Below are positions 34,632 through 46,300 of a stretch of DNA of 64,000 nucleotides, piece after piece. The notes beneath the pieces are model-generated. The model was not told the origin of the DNA, did no database searches, and worked only from the letters and a program-made list of their open reading frames with translations. The stretch spans positions 7,491,248 to 7,555,247 of the forward strand of contig CM058238.1 in NCBI GenBank assembly GCA_030180135.1. The letters are read 5' to 3'. Position numbers and translations under genes: made by a program. The first letter of the stretch is position 1. Each line of letters starts with the position of its first letter. This DNA comes from Orychophragmus violaceus. Lineage: Eukaryota > Streptophyta > Magnoliopsida > Brassicales > Brassicaceae.

Positions 34632-35120
34632 AATTTGATAAAAACGTAAAATATCAACAATAAGTAAATATTTATATTATTCAAATATATAATTGTCGGG
34701 TTAATTAATGATTATACTAAAACAATTTTTAGCGGGTTGTTTTATACTTTTTATAATTTGAATACTATAAAAATATACAACTTATTATTAATTAAACTTT
34801 AATCTATAAAATAAAAAATTTAAAGCTAAATATGAATATATATATATATATATTATTTTATATAATATAACTCATATTAGACCTTATAATGTGAATCGTT
34901 ATTTTAATCTCATTTATCTTTACGATATCTCCTCCCAAATAATATAAAATTTATTTTTTAAACCTAAATTATTAACTCACGTTTTATGATATGGGTTAAA
35001 CAATTATAAATAAAATTATATTTCATAAATAAATAAAAATTACTAACAACAAAATAGCTAAAATTTTAAAATTGTAAAGAAAAATATACCCGCGTTCTAA
35101 AAACGCGGGTCAAAATCTAG
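34064..35120 (+). mobile_element. Complete non-autonomous Helitron (1,057 bp)
   Basis: The element starts TCTATTAAAACAGGAAGGTT after an A. It ends with a perfect hairpin at 35088-35110 (arms ACCCGCGTT/AACGCGGGT, loop CTAAA) and then CAAAATCTAG before a T. The interior is AT-rich and has no ORF. Confidence 0.85.
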
Positions 35121-35130
35121 TTCAAATTAA

Positions 35131-36003
35131 TACTCTGGTTTTTTTTTTTTTTTTTTTGTCAACAGATAGCATTCCAGGCCGAGGTAAATGTTCAAACGGG
35201 CTTTGGCCCAGTACAAGGAGTAAACGACAAAAAACTATCGGATAAGAGTAACACGTAAGACGATGCCACGTGTAAGCATCCGAGCGTCGTCGGCATGCAC
35301 CAGCTACGGCGCCGGCCTAAAGAACCGCCAGAGAGCATCCAACAGCCGTCGAGGAAAACCGCGTGAAGCTCAACGGACCACCACCTTGCTACTGCCAAGA
35401 AACCGCTTGCCGATCAAAGCCTCCGGAAACCACCATCCGAGTACCTGCAACCAAAGAAGATCGATGAAGAAGCGCCGCAAAAGGCCACCAGAGCGAAGGA
35501 GGCGCCACCGCCGTTAGGTTAAAAAAACCCAACTGGATCTCCGACTTGTCCTCTAAAGCGAGAATACGGCGACGATATTAATTCCTTCAAATCTCCGAGA
35601 GTCCAGAGCAGAGCCCCGCCACACCAACAGGAAGAGACGGCGGAAAGAGAGTACAGGAGAGCGAGATCGAGAGTCCCACATAGAACGGGACACCGGGAAA
35701 TCCCGGAAGAGTCCGATGAATCGGAAGTTCGTCGGCCAAAGACAGATATCTGAGTTTATTGGGATCGGGATCCAAAGAAAGCCCGATCAGAACAAAACAG
35801 AAGCGATATAGACAAAACGAAAAACGGGGAAAAAAGATCTCGCTCTGAAAGATATGAGTAGAGAAGAGCGAAAGATCAGAAAAAAACCTCAACCGGGAAG
35901 AAACCATCGGAGAAGATGATCGTCGAACACGCCGATGCTCTTCCGGAGAGGATTTCATCTCTCTAGGAAGAGAGAGAAATCGGACTTTGAGTACTCTGGT
36001 TTT
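35131..36003 (-). mobile_element. LINE-like non-LTR insertion with poly-A tail and 12-bp target duplication
   Basis: TACTCTGGTTTT occurs at 35131-35142 and at 35992-36003. Between the copies is about 850 bp headed by poly-T, so the retroposed strand is minus and ends in poly-A. The body is GC-rich compared with its flanks, and its 3' part ends GGCCCAAAGCCCG...CTGTTGAC before the tail. I see no reverse transcriptase, so it is truncated or non-autonomous. It landed 11 bp from the 3' end of the neighbouring Helitron and just downstream of the OPR gene. Confidence 0.75.
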
Positions 36004-36087
36004 ACTCAGCAGCAAAGTACATAAAAAGAAGCCAAATTGAGACAATGTCGTCTTATTACATAAAACAGAAACACACAACAACATGTA

Positions 36088-37459
36088 TTAATAAGCTTCT
36101 GAATCGAGAAAAGGGTAGTCGGTGTAACCCACGACAGGATCAGAAATGTAAAACGTTGATCTATCATACTTATTCAAAGGCGCATCAACTTGGAACCTCT
36201 TTGGCAGATCCGGGTTAGCCAAAAACCACCGACCATAAGCTACCAGATCAGTTCTTCCCTTCTCCACCGCCTCGTTCCCATCTTCCCTCGTGAAACCTCC
36301 GGCCGCGATGAAAGTCCCCGAAAAGGCTTTCCTCATCGGCGTTAACGTGTGAGGACACTCTGTTATCTCTCCCATTGTCTTCATCCTTGCTTCTATCACA
36401 TGGCAGTATAAGATCCCGTATTTGTTCAGAGATTCCGCCATGTGCACCGCTAATGCTTGTGGGTTTGTGTCTCCTGATTCCATGTAGTCTGCAAACGGAG
36501 AGAGCCTGATTCCAACTCGATCAGGACCGATCTCGTTTGCCACTGCTTCAACTATGTCTAGAGCGAATTTGCAACGGTTTTGTAACGATCCACCGTACTC
36601 GTCTGTTCTATCGTTCACCGTGTCTTTCATGAACTGGTCTATGAGATAGCCATTAGCTCCATGAATCTCGACTCCATCGAAGCCTGCATTCAAGAACAGA
36701 TATATAAGAGTCTTGAATTTCATTGCTTTAGTTTTCTTGAACTCGGATTTGCTTACCAGCTTCCATAGCGTTTCTTGCTGCAAGCCTGAAATGGTTGACA
36801 ATGGTGGGGATTTCTTCTGTACTTAAGCGTCTTGGAGGGGTAAACATGGCTTCGTCGATGCCATTAGAGCGAATCTGAGGCATCAATGGCTTGTCTGTAC
36901 AAGAGATGGGAGCTTGCCCATTTGGCTGAAAACCTCGATTAGAAACTCGGCCAACGTGCCAGATCTGACAGAAAATGATACCACCTTTGGCATGAACAGC
37001 ATCCACAATTGGCTTCCATGCCTCCACATGCTCTTTAGTCCATATCCCAGGAGTATCTTGATAGCTTCGAGATCAAGAGCAAATCACAGAAATGTGGGTC
37101 AGATCAAAACCCATAAATAAAAGAGTAAACTTTATATAAAAGTGAGCAGAGATTGGCTACCCTTGAGCTGTATCTGAAACTCCAGTGGCTTCAGTGATGA
37201 GAAAACCTCCTGGGGTGGTTCTCTGAGCGTAGTATAAGACAGCGTGAGGTTGAGGAACGTTTCCGTATGATCTCTGTCTCGTCAATGGTGCAAGAACAAC
37301 CCTGAACCACAAACAAAAATGATCAAGCTTCTTATTTTATTGGAGGGATGAGAGTTTTGAAGGACATAGAACATATACATACCTGTGGGAAAGATTGAAT
37401 CTACCCATCTTGTAGGGCGTGATGAGAGGGATACTCTGTTTCGTTACTGCATTTTCCAT
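36088..37459 (-). CDS. 12-oxophytodienoate reductase, OPR1/OPR2 type (Old Yellow Enzyme family)
   Basis: Four exons (37459-37383, 37301-37161, 37064-36757, 36683-36088) give 373 residues, the normal length for OPR1/OPR2. Recognisable parts are the FMN-barrel start ([20 protein letters not shown]), GFLITEATGVSDTAQGY, FCQIWHVGRVSNRGFQPNG, and the active-site block VEIHGANGYLIDQF with His183, Asn186 and Tyr188. A C-terminal GYTDYPFL block follows. There is no peroxisomal targeting tripeptide, so a cytosolic enzyme is expected. OPR1/2 reduce alpha,beta-unsaturated carbonyls, including 4,5-didehydro-jasmonate in the OPR3-independent route. All catalytic residues are present, so it is probably functional. 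Arabidopsis has its OPR1/2 genes on chromosome 1, so this looks like a duplicated copy at a new site. Confidence 0.9.
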
Positions 37460-38519
37460 TTCCTTTAATTCTGATGATGGATTCTCTCTGATTCTTTCTC
37501 TTAAAACAATTTCAATGTGGAAGAAGATGGATACATCTGAAGATATTTATACACATTGATTAGTGGGAGAAGGAAAGTTTTTCATTTCGTCTTGTGGACG
37601 TCGACGTCATTGTGAACGCATCTATGGACGGAGCTGACCCACTTGTATTTCGTCGTGACGTATTCATTGACGACATCAAAAAAGGTGAAAACTTTGAACT
37701 TCTTCCGACAATTTCGGGGATTCGACTTTTGATCATTTAAATCAATTTTTTTTTTTTTTGCTTCACCCAACTTTGACCGCCCACAAAAAAAAAAAAGTGG
37801 AGGTCCCAAACGAAGAAGATGCTCTGTTTTCTGTTTTAAAAGTTTCTCCTCCCGAGGCGCCTTTAGAGCATGTACATTGTTGAACTCCATCTTGGGGTTC
37901 TTAAATTTTGTTTAATAGTTTTTAATGGGTTTTAAATAGTTAAGAAATCTATTTCTTTTTTGCTCATCCATTGATGAGGTTCTTAACAACAACAAAAAAA
38001 AAATATTTGATGGATTCTAGAAACAGGAAGAAGATTTCACTTCCTTTGACATCTAACAGACCAACAAAGGAAACAACGGGGAGCCATAAGAACAAATGAT
38101 AAGTATTGCCTTTTGTTCCTTTGGATTCTTCGAGTGAGAGAGATGCTGCCATACAAGCTGTATCGTCAACTGAAGTGTGATCAATACAGAAAATGCTGAG
38201 CAATAAAAAGTGATCTGCGGAGGTTTCAGCTTCGTTAGGTCCACCATTGTTCCCTGCAATGCTAAACCAAACCTGCATCAGAGTTTTCAATGAAACTCAT
38301 TCATTAGCATCAAGAAGCCACCAAGTTTGCACAAAAAATTCTAATCATTCATACATTTGAATCTTCTTCACAACAGCATCAAAAGCAACTAAAACAAGAA
38401 ACTGGAATAACTGAGCAAAATCTCTTACAAACCACGTCTGAAAGCTCAGAAAGATTCTTGTCTCTACTTAAAACACCCAAAACATTGAGTTTTGATGAAG
38501 AAGACAACCAGCAAAGTGA
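37460..38519. other. Intergenic DNA upstream of the OPR gene
   Basis: The first about 100 bp are OPR promoter or leader. The block near 37865-38010 (AGAGCATGTACATTG, GGGGTTCTTAA, ending in AACAACAAC and poly-A) resembles dispersed Brassicaceae repeats, but I could not define ends. No gene is seen. Confidence 0.35.
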
Positions 38520-39184
<665 letters not shown>

Positions 39185-39594
39185 CTGCAAACAACACCAC
39201 GAATATGAGATTTGACGGAGAAATCACACAGATCTAGAAAACATGGAGCAAAAGTCTAATCGAAAATCAATCGGAATCGATTCAATGAGAATCTGAAGAA
39301 ACTCATCTGGGGAAGAACTTTGGAATCGACGGTTTCAACCCAAAAAAAAAAAAAAAAAGAGCCAATAGCTAGCCCACACGTAGCTAAGAAACGGGATACT
39401 AAAATCCTTATTTTAGGATCGGTTCTAAACTTATTTACTCTAATTGATTTATTTTAATTGCATAAAGCCTAGGTTTCTGTGACAATTTTGAGCTAACATA
39501 CGACGATGTATATGCTCTTAAATGGTGGCCAGAGGCTTGATGTCAATCTCTCAACATTTTCTCCCCCGGTTGTTACTTTAACCTGAAGCCCAAT
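39185..39594. other. Flank between the RPL23 copy and the RNase H ORF
   Basis: Includes a poly-A run (39341-39358). No other gene is seen. Confidence 0.4.
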
Positions 39595-40008
39595 GTGAAG
39601 AAGATAAGGCCCGTTTTGATTGATGGTTCATGGAATCCAGACACAAAGGTGGGTGGAATGGGCTGGCTTATCAAAGGCCCTCGAGATGAACCCACTGTCC
39701 AAGGCTCTGGGTTCCTCCCATCTGCTTTGGTAGCAGAAGCTCTGGCCCTTAAAGCCGGGATTGCTGCTGTCCTCTCCAATGGCTTCTTGAACCTTCAAGT
39801 TTGTACAGATTTAGAATTCCTCTTTAAAACCCTCTCTTTGGGTTCGAGCTTGACAGAAATTGCGGGTATCTTAAGTGACATTAGGAACCTTGCTCTCTCT
39901 TTCTCCTCTCTATCCTTTTTCTTTATTCCTCGGCTTGAGAATAGCTTAGCTGATAGTTTAGCAAAGTTTGCTTTAAGCATGTACTGCCCATTAGGCGAAC
40001 TCCCTTAA
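39595..40008 (+). CDS. RNase H-like domain ORF (reverse-transcriptase-like RVT_3 type), no clear start codon
   Basis: The 137-codon open frame fits a plant RNase H-like domain of the kind found at the C-terminus of LINE polyproteins and in stand-alone plant genes. The acidic residues expected at the active site are visible: Asp in LIDGSWNPD, Glu in VAEALALKAGI, Asp in CTDLEFL and Asp in LADSLAKFA. The frame starts upstream of any ATG (first in-frame ATG at about 39658, after the first catalytic Asp), so an upstream exon or a non-coding relic must be considered. It has no stop or frameshift. Confidence 0.5.
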   Translation: MKKIRPVLIDGSWNPDTKVGGMGWLIKGPRDEPTVQGSGFLPSALVAEALALKAGIAAVLSNGFLNLQVCTDLEFLFKTLSLGSSLTEIAGILSDIRNLALSFSSLSFFFIPRLENSLADSLAKFALSMYCPLGELP

Positions 40009-40591
40009 TCTAATGAAATGAATCTTTGACCCAAAAAAGGCTCGTTTTGATTATTTTTTTACCAAACTAACTGATTCACAGTTTCACCAAACCAAAGATA
40101 TTTCCACAATAATTTAAAATTGAATTAACTTTTTTTTTTGTTAGAAATGAATTTTTTAAGATTGCAAAATTTAATGTTAAATATATTATTATTTAATATT
40201 TTGAAATATAATATTATCTTTAATTAATTTACCAAAATATTTTATTAATTATTGAATGAAGAACTTCAATACATAGACCATTTTTTATAACAAAACAAAA
40301 TTTATAACTTTTTATATGAAAAAGAAAAGTGAGAAAAGAGAAATGTAAAAGGGAAAAGTGAAGTATTATTATTTTGATTTTTATGAAATATTATTTCTTT
40401 TTACCAAAAAAAGAAATATTATTATTTTCTTTATAAATTAAGTACTAAAAAAGGATTAATGGCGTAACGCAATCCCCCACAGGTCGAGTGTGTGCGGTGT
40501 CATAAAAAGGAATCAAAGACACTCCTTCCCTTCTTCTCTCTATACGCATCATCAATCTCGAACTGCGTTTCGGTTACGAAGATCAACATCC
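40009..40591. other. Intergenic DNA and BPA1 5' region
   Basis: The left part is AT-rich. The BPA1 leader probably begins near 40500, where the sequence becomes C/T-rich. Nothing else is seen. Confidence 0.4.
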
Positions 40592-43012
40592 ATGGCGGTT
40601 TGTTCTACCATCTTTTTCTTCTCCTTATCCGGGGAATAATTTTACCTTTCCTTTCCTTCCAGATTTTGCTGTGATCCGTTTTGTTTTCTGAAATGATTGC
40701 TTATCAATTCGGATTATATCCATGGTGTGATTTTTACCGCTTTCTGATATCGGGACGAGTTTGATTGCTGCTATCTGTTCTGCTTTGTTATTACTTCCTG
40801 GATTCGAATTGATTTGTGCCTGTTGCTTGCTGTTGTTGATCTGTATATGCAACTCTATACATGATGAATTTCTAGGTTTGGTTTTCGTTTATTCTTGTAA
40901 ATTGGTGTTGTGTTATAGTCAGTTTGAAACTGAAATATTTTTCAATGTAATTGGCCTACTTATAAATTCCTCTAGCAATGCTATAAATCTTCTCTCGACT
41001 GATTTCGTAATTGTTAGTTTCAAGCGCCGAGTGGTAAGGCGTTATATAGCGATGGAATACAGATTTAAGATATTATCTGTGTTCCTTTGCGTATTTGTGA
41101 AGTTTTTGGGGAAAATTAGTGAAAATTAGATTGGAACAATGTTTAGATAAGCAGCTAACTTCATTTTATGTGTGTTTTAGAAACAAATAATCTGATTTAG
41201 ATTGTTTTAGCCCTGAAGTTGGTGCTTTTAGTCTATTGAATGAAAAGATGGCAGTCAATTTCTAGCCAGCCTTGTTTTGATCTCTGGATCATTGTGTTTC
41301 ACTATAATAGCAGAATCTTGTGAGAATCTAGGCTTCTTTGAGCTGGCCCAGTGGTTTGCGTTTTTTTTTTCTGTCAATAAATGGAACGATCGATCGGTTA
41401 GATATACTTGGATGCAAAACGTAATTGTTACGCAAAAAAAGTTTCATTAAACACCTGTTTTATTGTTTACCACTAACTCTTGGTGATGACAGATAAGGTC
41501 AGTAAAAGTTGGTAATCTCTCCTCAGGAGCAACAGAGCATGATATCAAAGAATTCTTCTCTTTTTCTGGTGAAGTTGAAAGTATTGACATCCAAGGGTTA
41601 GTGATTGCTAATATTTTATTCTTTCTGCTATTGTTTCTGGTTTTTAGTTCTTTGAGATCAAAGCCATTTGAAAAGAGAATGGAGCTTTATTTCTCAGCAG
41701 ATTTAAACGAGATTCTCTTAATGTTATATTGTACTCTGAGCTTCTTTGGTGTGCTTTCTTGTTTTAACTTGCAGTAACGAGCATAGTGCTTATGTCACAT
41801 TCAAAGATCCTCAAGGAGCAGAGACTGCTGTGCTCTTATCAGTGGGTTCACTTTTATTCCCTTTAACCATTCCTCCTTTTATCATAATATAATATATGTA
41901 GCTTTCAACTAGAACATATGCTGAGTTCAACATGACTGTTAGTTTAGTAGCCAATCCATGATTTTCTCGTCAGCATTTAAACTTTCGCTCTTTATGGTAA
42001 GAAATACTCAAGAGTTACTTTCAACTTTTTTGTCCTCATGGAACCCATTTTGTGTCTGGAGTAGAGAATTTCAATTATCGAGTTTGATCATAACTTGCAA
42101 AAATTTGAACATTTGTAACTACAGTCATCATACTAACAACTGGGGATGTTTTTCAGGGTGCGAGTATTGCCGATCAATCAGTCATCATTGAGATGGCTCC
42201 TAACTACACTCCACCTGCTGTCCCCCATACTGTAATGTCTTCTATCTTGAGCGTATCTATTTATATTGTTATTTTCCTTTCATTTAATAGGAACCATAAA
42301 CTATTTCCGTCGATGTTTGATTACTTATAAATCATTGGTTATTTGTAGTAACTTGCAAACATTTATACCTCTCGAATCTGTGATTGGTAGCTAGATCGAG
42401 CTAGTTGGTCCTCAACACTATTTAGTAACAACAGTGTCTAAAAAGCAATCTATAGAGGCTTTAATGTGTGCTCATTCCCAGGAAACACAGAGCGGTGGTG
42501 GAAGCGGCGTAGAATCTGTTGTCGAGAAGGCAGAAGATGTTGTGAGCACCATGTTAGCAAAGGGTTTCATCCTCGGAAAAGACGCCGTCGGCAAAGCGAA
42601 AGCTTTTGATGAGAAACTCGGTTTCACTTCAACAGCAACTGCAGGAGTTGCTTCTATAGACCAAAAAATTGGTCTAAGCCAAAAAATCACAGCTGGTACA
42701 AGCCTAGTGAACGACAAGATCAAAGAGGTGGACCAAAGCTTCCAGGTTACGGAGAGGACCAAGTCTGCCTTTGCGACTGCAGAACAGACTGTGAGCAGCG
42801 CAGGAAGCGCCGTGATGAAAAACCGGTATGTTTTAACCGGTGTGAGCTGGGCCGCAGGAGCTTTCAACAGAGTTGCTAAAGCTGCTGGAGAAGTTGGACA
42901 GAAAACAAAAGAAAAGGTTGAAGCTGAGCAACCATCACAACCGTCACAGTCAGAGCACCAACCACCGGAAGGGTATGCTCCGATTCATTCGTCGGAATAC
43001 TTCAAGAACTAA
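40592..43012 (+). CDS. BPA1: RRM protein, binding partner of ACD11 (BPA1) orthologue
   Basis: Five exons (40592-40597, 41493-41596, 41775-41841, 42157-42231, 42482-43012) give 260 residues. The first coding exon is only ATGGCG, followed by an 895-bp intron. An RRM covers about residues 4-72 (VKVGNLSSGATEHDIKEFF, then HSAYVTFKDPQGAETA). The C-terminal half holds helical, Ala/Lys-rich sequence (KGFILGKDAVGKAKAFDEK) and the conserved end IHSSEYFKN. BPA1 binds the sphingolipid transfer protein ACD11, and the BPA1 family modulates reactive oxygen and cell-death responses in immunity. The final exon is the largest and has no RNA-binding motif. Confidence 0.93.
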
Positions 43013-43313
43013 ATCTCATTGCTTTGTTTCTTTCTCTTTCTTGTTGGATTTCTTTGGTATGTTAAATTTGGATTTGGTTTGTCTTTTGGGTGTAACATAC
43101 AAGCTATGGTGGGATCTTCTTTTTTACTAGTTTGGGTTCCTTATAAGATATATTCAATAATTTAAACATTTAAACATAGACATAAATGTAAAGACTTTGG
43201 GCATAGAGGATCACACCAGACATAGATGGAAAGACTTTAAACATAGACATAAATTAACCCGAGATTTCAATGGTAAAATTGGCGCTGCTCACACCAGCTT
43301 CAATCATAGAGGA

Positions 43314-46300
43314 TCAGTAACTCAATTTCCACAAGGAAGATGAGTTTGACCGGTCCGTTGCATACTCCAATTCCGGCGATAGATCCAGAGAACGATCGAG
43401 TTTCGAAAGATCAGATTTCAAATAGTTCAAGAGGGTTCGATATCGGAAGTGTTTCTTCTTCAGTACTTGAATGTAAGCGTGTAAGCCAAGCCATATCACT
43501 TCTCCTTGGCTCAGTTTAAGAACTGGTCGGAAACTAGAACCAGTGTTGATTCTGTACGTCCTTCGATTTATGAGTTTAAACATGTACCTATAAGTTGGAA
43601 ACAAAATCAAGAACGCTAAATTATATAACTGAACATAAACCAAATTAGTCGAATCAAAATCAATAATCAGGAACTGAAATGCCCATAAACATATTACATA
43701 GTTTTATTTCCATACCTGATAGACCTTGTGATGAATTTGGACAAAGTTTGAGGACGAAACTTCCAAAACCGTACCAATTCGTAGAGATAACAGTGAAACT
43801 TCATTGCAGCTAACAGAAAGATCTGATAGATGTTTAACCTGACAACTGCTCCTGAGTTGATGTTCGAGTCAAAGAGAATGGGATGACATTTGGGGACCAA
43901 GAAGTAACACAATTTCTGCGGAAGATTCTTAATTGGTTCGTTCTGCCAGGCTACCGAAAAGGTTGAGCTTATATGACCACTCAAGTACCTATTTCCAAGG
44001 AATCATAAAGCAGCAAGGCTGAGGAAACAGAGCTAAACAAGTATATTTATAAGGGAAAATACAGGACAGAGAGGCAGACCTTGTGTAGTCAACTTGAACT
44101 TCGAATGTGCAGGAATTGATAAGCAAACCCGTCCATCTGATAAAAGGTACTCCATTATCACCCACATACATCTTTTTAGAAGAACTCCTAGAGTCTTCAT
44201 CACCATCATCGAAGTTTAGGCAGAATTTCTTGTCGTTCATGAAGCAGTTGTAATCTGGAAACCCATCCTTCAACCTCTTGTAGAATCTAGTGGCCTGATC
44301 TCTTGAGGTAGACACAAAAAAGTAGTCATCCATAAATCTCAATAACTTATAGCTTGGGGGAGTGATTAGCTCTTTCTCTTCTCTAGAGGCTTCCTCGAGA
44401 AACGGGTAGATCAAAGTCCTCTCGAGATGGCCGTAGTAAAAACAACATAACAAAGGTGACAATCTGTGTCCTTGAGGTATTCCTGTTTCTTTTACATAGA
44501 AGCTTTTACCAAACTGCAGCATGTTGTTATGTAGCATGTTTTTTATCCAAAGCATGAGATCCCTTTTCCTCACTACATGGTTTTCTCCCTAAAACAATGG
44601 ACCAAAAACCATAACACACTGATAAGCAAATAAGTACATAACAAACAAGATCTAGGAAATGGGATCTCTAAAAACTTTTCAAAGGTCCAATAGTTTTGTG
44701 TTTAGAGATCCTAATAGGTCCTGTTGTCTCATGCAAAGATTAAACAATGAAGTAGAAATGTTTAGTTTCATAAACAGATTTTCAACTAAGTTTAAAATAC
44801 CAGATAAATCAAAGCCTTCCCATCCTAATACTATGCCATGAACTATAAATTTGCTCTGATTCATTTTATTATCACATAACCAAAGCCTTCACACAAATGT
44901 TGCAGAAATAATCCAAAGATCCACTATATAGGAAGCATACCTGATCAACAATGATACTTTGCAGAGCATTATATGGAACAGTTGATGTGAATCTTGAAAC
45001 GGTAGCATTTTTATCACTCGAAACTAGTATTTTGTTTTCCCAATGAGATCTCTTCCCACAGGAGACCAGCTTACTTCTGTTTAAGATGTGTTCATCTTTC
45101 AGGATACATTGTATGACATCCAACAGCTTGTCCTGTTTGATCGAATCAAATGCTTTGAAAACATCTGCAACCACACAGAACAAAGGAGGAAGTTCCCCAG
45201 ATTGACCTCTCAAATGGATCAGAAATGGACCTAGGTTTCTGTAGAAATCATCATGGTCAAAAACAGAAGACCCAAGGACATCTGGTTCTTTGAGCTGGAT
45301 GTCCTTCAAAACAGCATGTGTGTCTCGAAGAGATTGCAACCTTGACGAGGATCTAAAATCTATCAACAGCCTCACACCATTTGCCTTTGGTAAGAATCTA
45401 AACTTCGACAACCCCATATTTCTCCTTCTCCTTTCAGCTTCAGCATTGTCCACTGGCACATATCCATCAAAGCTTTTACTAAGTTCTTTTCTTATTAACA
45501 TTTCCCAGTTGCATTTCCGGTAATAATATAGGTTTAGCCGCCCATCTTGTCTTTCAGTGACATAGAAGTTGAAGAGCACCAATTTCTTGACAATATTCAA
45601 GAAAAGCCAAGAAATCCATTTAGTGCACAACATCTGCTGTATACTTCTGATGGACTCATTCTGGAGTTCATGTCGGTTTTCGAGACAGCATAACTGTTTA
45701 CTGGCAAAGAATGAGAATTCTGATGGTTTCACTTTATGCAAAAGCTGATGCACGGTGAATTTCTCATTTCTTCGCCGAGAAAAAAACCAGGCTATGTTTC
45801 TCCTAAGCACTTTCATCTGATGAGTGGTCCCAAGCATACCTTCTGGAACTATGTACCTACAGATGTCCCAAATAAAGGAAACTACTTGGTCGTTTGAGCA
45901 ATACAGCTTAGTTTCTTCGACACTGGGACAATTTATCTTGCTCTTCTCTGAACTTGATGCATGAGGCAGATCATCTGAACTTTTCCTCCAGGAACTCTGT
46001 CAAGACAAAGATCAGTTTGAAGTGCCACGGATATGAATTGTCATGCATGTTTGCAATATATATGAAAGTCTAGCAACTGTGATGACTTTAAACTTCACAG
46101 AAAATTGTTTTGAAAACAATCTCTTGAGGAAAAATATAAACCTGGGAAGTGGCATTTGCGGACTTCAACGCATCCTCTTGTAGAAAGAGAGCAGGACAGT
46201 GATTATCTAGTAACGTTTTCAAATGAGAGGACTTTGATTTTCCAATTAGACTTTTAAGAGACTTGAGCAGTGAATGATATCTGCAGAACAATGGAGAAAA

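Noticed and set aside
35263..35517. Basic Arg-rich forward ORF
   Set aside because: It lies inside the GC-rich LINE-like insertion, antisense to its retroposed strand. Its composition reflects GC bias.
37964..38290. Minus-strand ORF of 108 codons near the OPR gene
   Set aside because: It has no recognisable domain, a low-complexity Phe-rich end, and partial overlap with a dispersed-repeat-like stretch. It was not called as a gene.
42434..42481. Upstream extension of the last BPA1 exon frame
   Set aside because: The conserved protein resumes at 42482 after a CCCAG acceptor. The extension is intron sequence.
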